Assembly (NCBI GenBank): GCA_965644295.1
Contig: CBFFRP010000281.1
Location: forward strand, 62,001-126,000
Length of the DNA stretch: 64,000 bases
DNA from: Paraphysomonas bandaiensis
Lineage: Eukaryota; Chrysophyceae
Direction: 5' to 3'
Made by a program: the position numbers and the translations under genes. The notes beneath the pieces were generated by a model, which ran no database searches, was not told the DNA's origin, and saw only the letters and a list, made by a program, of their open reading frames with translations. Positions 55,431 to 64,000 of the stretch are shown here, piece by piece. How positions within the stretch are numbered: the stretch's first letter is position 1; the number at the start of each line of letters is the position of its first letter.

Positions 55431-57122
55431 CTATGGGTAAAATAATTGCGAAGCTTTGGAATTGAACTCTTTGTAGATAGCCTTTACCGCATCACTACTA
55501 CCGGATGGGCAAAGCTGTCCTTGGCAATTATATATTCTGAGACACAAAAATATGCGTTTAAGTACATATAACACAACATGCAACCACGAAGGTAGACAAA
55601 CACGTACCGGTTAGTAAGAATGACCGTCCAAAGTGACCGCTTCGGGTTAGGGTCAACACAGCAACACGTTCCCGTATAACCGGTATGCATGAAAGTCTCT
55701 TCACTCATAAGGCCACAACTGTTGTCATACCCATAGTCTGGGGACTGTGGTGTATTAGTGCTCCATCCGAGAGCACGGGAGCTGTGTGTGGCGTTCTGAA
55801 CAGTGGTAAAAAGCTTCACGGTGGTGGCGTTAAGGAATCCTTGCTCGCCGTCTTTATCGATACCTCCAGAGACAGAGACGGCAAGCAAATATCTCAAAAG
55901 ACGTCCAATATCCGGACCAGACGAAAACACACCTGCATGACCAGCTATGCCACCCATTGCATAACAGTCCCCATCTGCCACTTGACCCTGCAGTCTCCTA
56001 TGTGTGTAAGATCCCTCACCGGTGTCATTGAGAGTTGGCAAGCAATCCTTCCACAGAGTGCGCGGAGGCAGGTATGTGGTGCGCGGCATCCAATTACTGC
56101 AAATATATCAGGACATTGCTATTCTCTCCATTGGCATAAGTTATTTCATATATAGGAGAACGATCAAAACATTGATCATATATATACTAATGCACATAAA
56201 ACCAAAAAACATCTGCTCGTACCTGAAACGGTGAAAGACCTCCCGAGCGACATAGCCCTCGAATGCACACACTGTTAGCACTGGATTATTTTCAAGTTGT
56301 GCTGCAGCACCAAGCCAGTTTACACACTCCTGTCGAAGGTCGTTCTCCGTAACTAATCCATGCTTCCAAACGATATTTCCCACTACCATTTGTAAGGTAA
56401 TAAATGACAAGTCACTGTATGTATAGACCTCTCCTGGAGTATTCTGCAAGGACTCATTGTATAGAGACATCGCAATGCGTGGAGTCATGCATGAGAAGTT
56501 CTCTGCCGGAAGTGTATCATCCGTATTTGGGCAGCCGAACTCCTCGTCCCAGTACCAGGGTACTGGATCTGGAGCAAAGCCTGCGGTATGCAGCAGGCAG
56601 TGCTTTATAGTGATGTCACCTTTGCCGTGGGAAGAAAACTCGTCTCCAAGTATCGCTGATACATGAGTATCAAGGTCAATATATCCCTCTTGGTAAAGCA
56701 AAGCAACAGCGGATGTTGTGGCAACAACCTAAACAGTAATCGTAAGAAATTATATATATGAATTTCAATTAATTTTTACCTTTGATAGAGATGCAATATC
56801 AAACATAGAGTCAACCTGATAGTAATACAATACAATACTATTATATACAGTAATCTATAGTTAGAATATATAGATAACTTACAGTTACTTTTGTATCAGT
56901 TTGATTATATGAATAATGTCCAATTGGCATTTGATATAATATATCTTTATCATTTCCAACTAATGCAATGGCTCCTGGATATACTCCTTCATCTATTCCC
57001 GTTTGTAAGATATCAGTCAATACATCACATCCTCTAGATGATAAACATGTATAATATGTTGATGTAATTAATGTAAATGATAATAAAATATATAATAAAA
57101 TATATTGTAATGAAATAATCAT
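55431..57122 (-). pseudogene. secreted beta-lactamase-family serine hydrolase, one frameshift
   Basis: Five exons: 57122-56883, 56815-56780, 56729-56223, 56096-55608 and 55536-55431. The introns are 67, 50, 126 and 71 bp. An N-terminal hydrophobic signal (SLQYILLYILLSFTLIT) is present. The class C/esterase signature is complete: SLSK with Ser89 and Lys92, YSD at Tyr196, and HTG at 398-400 followed by YTGT. Such enzymes act on esters, amides or D-amino-acid peptides. The frame breaks once: after TTSAVA a run of four A on the plus strand (56700-56703) adds a base, and every other phase fits if one is removed (458 residues). Either a recent pseudogene or a homopolymer sequencing error; the rest shows no decay, so I lean to error. 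Confidence 0.82.
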
Positions 57123-57866
57123 ATTGTTATATAATTTGAATGATTATAATGTGGTTAATCTTACTAGTTGCTTTAAAGTATGTATAGCATGGTTAGCTAC
57201 GTGAAGATGTTCATATAGAGTCAGCTCTGGATTGTATTCATAGGGTTACTATTTCTCATAACGAGAAATCGGGGATTTTAGCTTAAAACCCTCGCACCAT
57301 ACCCACTGTATTTCATTTTCCAACGCGATATATAGTAGTTTTTTATCAGAAAATTCGCAATATTTATATTAAAACACTGTTTTTCTGTATGGAGAATGTG
57401 GTTTGTGAAAGAAAAGTAATATGTGGATTGTGTGATTGGGATATATTGATTTGTGTCATCAAAAAGCAGAAAATACTATAAATATCCTATTTTTCAGATT
57501 TTTACATAATATTTTCCATGTATTATAGATGACCCTTATTAGAAAATCCAGTAGAATATACAGTCTCAATGCTGATGAGCGGTTTCAATATGATTGGCGA
57601 GTACATAAATCAACGATCTCTTCATAGTATATATATGCCTATAGAAACATTCACAAACACAAAGTTAAACGAAGTGAAAGTTAAACGAAGTTAAACGAAG
57701 TGAAAGTTTAATGAAAATAATGCATAAGTGAATTATAGGAAGTGATATCATACTTATAATACGTGTATATATCTATCTATCTATTAAACCAGGCATATAT
57801 ATACCTTAATACACTCATATATTCATTAACTATCATCACTATATAATTTTATATTCTATTAAAAGA
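57123..57866. promoter_or_regulatory. spacer between divergent serine hydrolase and EF-hand genes
   Basis: A 744-bp AT-rich spacer with an AAGT(G/T)AAA(C/G)-like direct repeat near 57662-57712. Promoters of both genes must lie here; none can be defined. Confidence 0.4.
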
Positions 57867-60800
57867 ATGTTTTCACCAATTGGTAAAAAGAAATTATTAG
57901 TTGATTTAAAACGTGTACCAGTAGAAAAAAGAGATGAATATTTACGTCAAGTAAGAAGTGCACGTGGAAGAAGTACAAGTCCATATGATCCTCATACATC
58001 TCGTTCATCTATACAACGTGGACATAGTAATGTATCACGTAGTTTATCAAGATCAAGATCACGTACAAGATCACCATTAATACAATCAATTGGTGCAGGA
58101 ATGTCTTCTACAAGAAATCTTGAATATATTGTACAAGAGGATTCAATTACTGGAGAAGTTGCAAGACGTATTACTGAAGTTGCTGTACGATTTAGACGTG
58201 AAAGAGATGCTGTTGCATTACAAGTATTTAATACCAATTCACTTACTTATGAAGAATTTAGAGATCATCTTCAACGTTCATTTAGACTACGTTTTACAGA
58301 TGAGGAATTTGTTGCGGTTTGTAAGCTATTTGATAACGATGGCGATCAGAATATTGATGGTTCCGAGTTCCTTGTGTGTTTCACGAAACTTGGTATGTGT
58401 TTATGTACTGTGTATGCACTGAAAGTAATTATTTCATTGTAGCAAGCATTCGTAAGGCTAAATTAGCTGCTGATGTGCGTGAAAAACAACGCATGTTCGA
58501 AGAGCGTCAGAAAGAAGAGGAAGAGAGAAAGCGACACGAGTTAGAGAAGAAAATGGAACTAGCGGTAGATTATGACTACTCGGAGGAGACGAAAGAGCGA
58601 GCACTTGCTAAAATGACTCAAGCAGCCAAGAACTACGACAAAAATCACCCTGCAGCAGTTAGCTTGGAGGGTTTCGATGGAGCTTTTCTTAAGCCTGCAG
58701 AATTTAAGGAGATGTTAAAGCGTACTTTTAACCTCAAAGTGACCCCATCTGAGCTCGGAGCTATAATACATGAATTCGATAAGAATGGAGATGGATCGAT
58801 TGAATGTTCTGAATTCCTAATAACATTTTTTAAATTGGGTTTCGCAGCACGCGAAAAAGACATAGCGGAGCAGCGTGAAAAGCAGAGACAACTCAATATA
58901 GAGGCTGAAGAGGAAAGGGTGCGGAAACTTCGAGCTCAAGAGGAAAAGTTAGAATTAAAGGTGGATTATGACTTCAGCGAAGCTGACGAAGCAAGAATGC
59001 ATGCAAAACTTAGAGAGGCTGCCAAGAAGTACGACAAAAATCACCCTGCATCTGTTAGCCTGGAAGGATTCGATGTACAGTTTCTGACTCCTGGAGTTTT
59101 TCGCGAAATGCTCAGGAGAACATTTGGTCTTCATCTTACTGGAAAGGAGCTAGGAGCAGCTGTCAAAACTTTTGACAAAACTGGGGATAGCACAATTCCA
59201 TGTCGAGATTTTCTGGTGCACTTCTTCCAAGTAGGATACGCGGAGCGGAATAAGGACCGCCAGTTGCAGCTGAAGAAACAGCGCGAACTGAATCGTATCG
59301 CTGAAGAGGAACGGGCCAAGAAGCTGAAGGCTGCAGACGAAAAGACTCATGTTGAGGTTGCAGACGACTTTTCCGACAGCGATAGAAAAAATGCGTATGA
59401 CAAATTACGCGTGGCAGCGAGTAAGTACGACAAGAACCATCCCTCCTCCATGGGGTTAGATGGGTTCGATGGAAAATTCTTGACTGCTGGGGTTTTTAGA
59501 GAGATGGTTAAACGAACTTTTAACGTACAATTGAACCCTAAGGAGCTTGCAGCCCTGGTGGATGACTTCGACACTGATCGGAACGAGAAAGTTAACTGTA
59601 CCGAGTTTTTGAAATGCTTCTTCAAAATGGGATTTGAGGAGAAGTTCAAGTTCAACTCGGAGCGGATTGCTAAGCAGAGGGAGGCTGAGCGGTTGGCAGC
59701 TGAAGAGGAGCGTCGTAAGCAGAAGGAAAAGGAAGACAAACATAACTTGCAAGTTGATTATGACTTTTCTGAAGATGATAGGCGAAGTGCTTTGGAGAAA
59801 ATGACTGATTCTGCGGTGAAGTATGACAAGAATCACGCCTCTTCTGTCAGTCTTGTTGGTTTTGAGGGTGCATTTATGACCCCTTATGTATTCAAGGATA
59901 TGATATTCCGAACATTTGGAATTAAACTCACACCAAAGGAGCTAGGGGCTCTCATGAAGCATTTTGACAAGGATGGTGATGGTACAGTGGACTGTTCAGA
60001 GTTTCTGAATTCTTTTTTCCGTCTCGGGTTTGAGAAGCGATCTCAATGGCACCAGGAGCAATTGGAGAAGCAACGAAAGGAGAATAGGGAGCGTGAAAGA
60101 GAGGCTGCAATTAAGCTACAGGAACAGGAGGAAAAAATGAACTTAAAACTCGATTGGGATTTTACAGACCAGGATCTTGAGAATGTGAAGAAGCGGATGA
60201 CAGAAGCTGCCACCAAGTATGATAAGAACCACCCAGCATCAGTTGGATTAGATGGGTTCGACTGTGCAGTCCTCCCACCAGGTGTTTTTCGAGAAATGGT
60301 TAAAAGAACCTTCAATATTGCTCTTTCGCCTCGTGAGCTTGCTGCGATGTTGACAATGTTTGACGCTGACAAAGAAGGAAACATCAAAACTTCCACTTTT
60401 CTTACTAAGTTCATGCGCATTGGTCTAGATCAGCGGTACAAGTTTAAGCGGGAAAGTATCGAAAGGCAGCGAAAGGCACATAAGGCTGCCAAAAAGGAAC
60501 GGGAAGCAAAAATTGCAGCCCAGTGGAAGCGTGTTGAGGAAATGGTTGATGTTGACTATGGGTTTACAAATGAAGATGAAGATGCGGCAATGACCATGTT
60601 AGTTGAAGCTGCAACGAAGTATGACAAGACGGCTGTCTCCTCTCCGAGTTTAGATGGTTTTAGCTGTGTGTATCTCGGTGCGGGCGCGTTTAAAGAGATG
60701 CTCAAGAGAACATTCAATATGAATGTGAGTGGGAAACAGTTAGGAGCATTGGTGAAGAAGTTCGAACATCCTGAAAAAGAGAACCATATAGACTGCCAAA

Positions 60801-63800
60801 TGTTTGTGATCAACTTCCTTCAAATTGGATTTGCAGAGCGACGCAAGCTTAAGGTAGAGCAGGCCAATATTCAGCGAAGGCATGAGCAAGAGGCCGCAGA
60901 AGAGGCTGCGAGGAAGCTCAAAGAGGCAGAAGAGCGTATGGAAATTAAGGTGGATACGAATTTCGGTGAAGTAGAGCGACGGAAAGCTATGGAAAAGTTA
61001 ACCGCGGCAGCCTTCAAGTACGATAGAACCATGCCCGGCGCAGTTAGCCTTGAAGCATTTGATGCTGCCTATCTTACCCCGGGCGTGTTTAAGGAGACAC
61101 TGAAGCGCACATTCAATCTGCGACTTGAGCCTGGGGAGTTTGGTGCTATTATGAAAATGTTTGACAAGAATGGGTCGAACAAAGTTAATACAAAAGAATT
61201 TTTGAACGAATTTTTTAGGATTGGATTCCAAGAGAGAGAAAAGATGAAGTTAATTAATCTTGAGAAAAACCGGATGGGTATCAAGCTTCAAAAGCAAGAG
61301 CACTTACGTAAATTAGCAGAGGCTACAAAGAAGATGGACAAGGCTGTCAAGCCCGAATTCACAACAGAGGAACAGAGATCAGCATTCGAGAAAATAACAG
61401 CGGCCGCGACGAAATATGACAAAAATCATCCATCCGCGGTTGGTCTTGATGGCTTTGACGCATTGACGTTAAAGTATGGCGTGTTCAGAGAGCTGTTGAA
61501 AAGGACTTTTGGTGTGATGCTTTCCGATGGTGAGTTGGCAGCTCTGGTAGCTTTTTTTGACAAGAAAAACGAGGGATATATCCGATCCAAGGATTTCTTG
61601 GTGTATTTTTTTAAGTTGGGCTTTTCAGAGCGGAATAAGTTTCACTCGGAGCAGCTGCGCAAAGACAGACAGCTCGCGGCGCAGAGAGAGAGAGAAGAGC
61701 AGGAAAAACTGAAAGCGCAGTGGGCAAAAATGGAACTTGACGTGGACTGGAACTTCACGGAGAAGGATAAAGAACAAGCGTTAAAGATGGTCACCAAGGC
61801 GGCCGCGGAGTATGATGCTAACCACCCTGCTGCAATGAGTCTATCCGCCTTTGATGGTGCTTCCATGACTCCTGCAGTCTTCAGAGAAATGTTACGGAGA
61901 ACAATGAACATTAACTTGACAAACAAAGAGTTGGGTGCTCTTATCACAGTGTTTGACAAAGATGGGGACAAAACTGTGGACTGTGCGGAGTTTATGGTGA
62001 AGTTTACTACTCTTGGATTCAATGAAAGAGATAGAGTTCGACAGGAAAACCGCAGGAAAAAGGCTGAGCATGAGAAACGCATCGCAGAAGAGCAGGCTGC
62101 AAAAGAAAAAGCGAAGGAAGATAAACGAGAGGCATATGTGAACTATGACTTCACACATGATGAATTCAGCTCTGCAATGGAAAAGCTAAAATACGCAGCC
62201 AGTACTTATGATAGAAATCACCCCTCTGCTGTCAGTCTAGACGGGTTTCAGGGTGCTAGCTTAAGTCCCGGTATATTTCGCGAAATGTTGAAACGAACTT
62301 TTAACATCAAGTTGACTCCCGGAGAATTGGGGGCAGCAGTGAAGTTTTTTGACAGCGATGGCGATGGCACTATTGACACTGCAGAGTTCCTTAAGCACTT
62401 TTTTAAATTGCAGCGAGTGGAGCGGTCCAATGTGAGACGAAGAAGAATTCAGGCTGAAAGGGAAGTTCAAAAAAAGTTGGAAGATGAAGTTGCAGAGAGG
62501 TATTGTTATTTTTATTATAATATGGTATTTTAGTAATATGCTTTTGCAGAGTACGAGCTAAAGCTATTGAGGATGAGCATAAAATGAGTTTCGGACCAGA
62601 AGATGAGAAATCACTAATGAAGAAGCTTTCTGCTTTATCGGAAAACTTTGCGGTGGATAGCTCGTCTTTTGTGGGGCCAATGCAGGTTGAAGTAGTTGAT
62701 ATATTTGTGTTCTTCATGTGTAATTGTGGTATGTGATTTTGTAGTCTCTGAAGGGTCCTGCTCTTCCACCTATAGCATTCAAAGAGGTTTTCTACAGGAT
62801 TTTTCTAGTGCGGTTGACATTCCCTGAGATAGGCGCCTTGATGAGTGTTCTGGATGAAGCTGGAACAGGATCTATTGACGGTACGAAATTTATGAACGCC
62901 TTCTTTAGACTAGGTAAGTCAAGATGAAGAATGTATATCTATTTTGTTAGGTTTCATGTCGATAGGTCGACTACAAGAAAAGGCACTCTTTGGTGAGATA
63001 AAGGTCGATATGAGTACGCTAGACTGTCTACGCCCTCAGGCATCATCACCTGGTAGCTTGTTCGAATCCATGGGATCAACATCGAAGTCTCGTGGTTCCA
63101 CTCGTGGCACCACAAGGAGCGGCCGCAGTGACGAGTTTCCAAAATCCAGGTCTGTGGAAGACTTACGGAATACTGGTATACAGGCCTCAGAAGAGGACAT
63201 TGAATCCTTTACCAAGGTCACAGTGGGCCAAAGTTGGGTACTGCCTAATGTGGTGACGAAGAAAAGGCCGACATCTGGCGAATGCAGTGAAGAGGATTCA
63301 AGAGTGAGTAGTGCAAAGAAACCTGTTAAGGTTAATGGAATTGTAGAAGAATCATTCGACGATTTTGAGCCTTTCATTGTTGTACCCCGATCACCGGACT
63401 CTCCATCGAAATTCAGGCCCAATTTGAAGGAGTTCCCAATGCCGGAAACTGGCCCTCCAACAGGAAACAATAAAAAGGCAGCAACATACAAACAAGCTAA
63501 GAAAATGTCAGCCACAGTTCCGCCTCCTAAAAAGTCACGCTCTGTGGATGGATCTGAGGGAAAGAATGTCCAGTTTCAAGGTATCACTCTTAAGAAGACT
63601 ACCTTAAGTAAGAAAGAGGCCAGTCGACTGCACTTAAATAAAGGCGATCGCTCGTTTTCTGATGCCTCAGGATTAAGATCTCCGGGTGACCCTGCTTCTC
63701 CTTACTCTTCCAAGCCGCCCAGTAGACAGCAGAGACAGAGAACAAAAAAACCGAAGCAAGAGGAACCAGAGCGCAACAGTGGAACATTTTACTTCCCTGC

Positions 63801-63900
63801 ATTATTATCTAGTGCACCAAGCATAAACCTTGCTCCAGTTGGACAAAGCATAATTGAGGAAGAGAATATGTTACTTTACGAGAGCACGGATTTCTTTTGA
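57867..63900 (+). CDS. multi-EF-hand calcium-binding protein with coiled-coil linkers
   Basis: Five exons: 57867-58392, 58443-62499, 62550-62685, 62745-62913 and 62951-63900. The introns are 50, 50, 59 and 37 bp, and the product is 1,945 residues. Ten units of about 115-130 residues repeat a block KYDKNHPASVSLEGFD, a hydrophobic KRTFN helix, one EF-hand and a Lys/Glu/Arg coiled coil. One EF-hand in exon 1 and a diverged one in exons 3-4 bring the total to twelve. Loops such as DKNGDGSIECSE, DKDGDGTVDCSE and DSDGDGTIDTAE look able to bind calcium; units 5, 6 and 8 look degraded. The N-terminus is basic with Ser/Arg repeats; the last 300 residues are Ser/Lys-rich and disordered. Probably a cytosolic or cytoskeletal calcium sensor scaffold. 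Confidence 0.92.
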
Positions 63901-63991
63901 TTCTGTCTATAGCAAGACAGTATAGTGTAGTTCAGTTTTGTGTTGAATATGTCAATTTTACATATTTATGTTGAAAAGTTAGTGTTGTTGT

Positions 63992-63997
63992 AATAAA
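63992..63997 (+). terminator. probable polyadenylation signal of the EF-hand gene
   Basis: An AATAAA hexamer 92 bp after the stop codon. Confidence 0.5.
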
Positions 63998-64000
63998 TGT

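Noticed and set aside
1-64000. tRNA, 5S rRNA, other snRNA genes and CRISPR arrays
   Set aside because: I looked by eye for B-box words, U2/U4/U5/U6 signatures and spaced direct repeats and found none I could support; a tRNAscan-SE and Infernal run would be decisive.

Overview
This is nuclear DNA of a unicellular or simply organised eukaryote. The evidence is a U1 spliceosomal RNA gene, genes interrupted by many very short GT-AG introns (mostly 44-72 bp), an ASH2-type chromatin protein, secreted proteins with eukaryotic signal peptides, AATAAA signals behind several genes, and relics of copia, gypsy and hAT elements. AT-rich spacers, a phosphofructokinase of the plant/trypanosomatid kind and a long EF-hand/coiled-coil protein fit a protist (stramenopile, rhizarian or similar) better than an animal or fungus. 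I cannot fix the lineage from sequence alone.

Layout. 1-15.8 kb is one uninterrupted armadillo-like frame of more than 5,250 codons, open at the left edge. 15.8-24.6 kb is a repeat-rich desert: a hAT-related repeat, a broken gene, an inverted repeat, copia and gypsy remnants, a 106-bp satellite and a long GTAT microsatellite. 24.6-37.9 kb is gene-dense: a six-exon LRR protein (-), a small single-pass membrane protein (+), a GH28 polygalacturonase-like protein (-), a cation/proton antiporter (+), a secreted Cys-containing protein (-) and a small lipase-like protein (+). 38.9-45.2 kb is a second transposon cluster containing one host gene (ASH2-like, -) and an 880-bp inverted duplication of a transposase-like fragment. 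45.7-51.5 kb holds a secreted transglutaminase-like protein (-), U1 snRNA (+), an acylphosphatase-like protein (-) and phosphofructokinase (+). 51.7-55.3 kb is a third mobile-element cluster with a hAT element that has perfect 8-bp target-site duplications, and two fold-back repeats. 55.4-63.9 kb holds a beta-lactamase-family serine hydrolase (-) with one frameshift and a 1,945-residue EF-hand protein (+).

I resolved exon structures by following reading frames across GT-AG boundaries. In each multi-exon gene the exon phases add up exactly, except the serine hydrolase, which needs one base removed. The genes do not form one pathway. The shared theme is secretion (polygalacturonase-like, transglutaminase-like, serine hydrolase and two proteins of unknown function), which suits an organism that digests or attaches to external material.

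The most unusual items are the giant armadillo protein, the transposase hairpin locus, the hAT family with a conserved foldable motif and GC-rich cargo, and the polygalacturonase-like protein that lacks its catalytic histidine.
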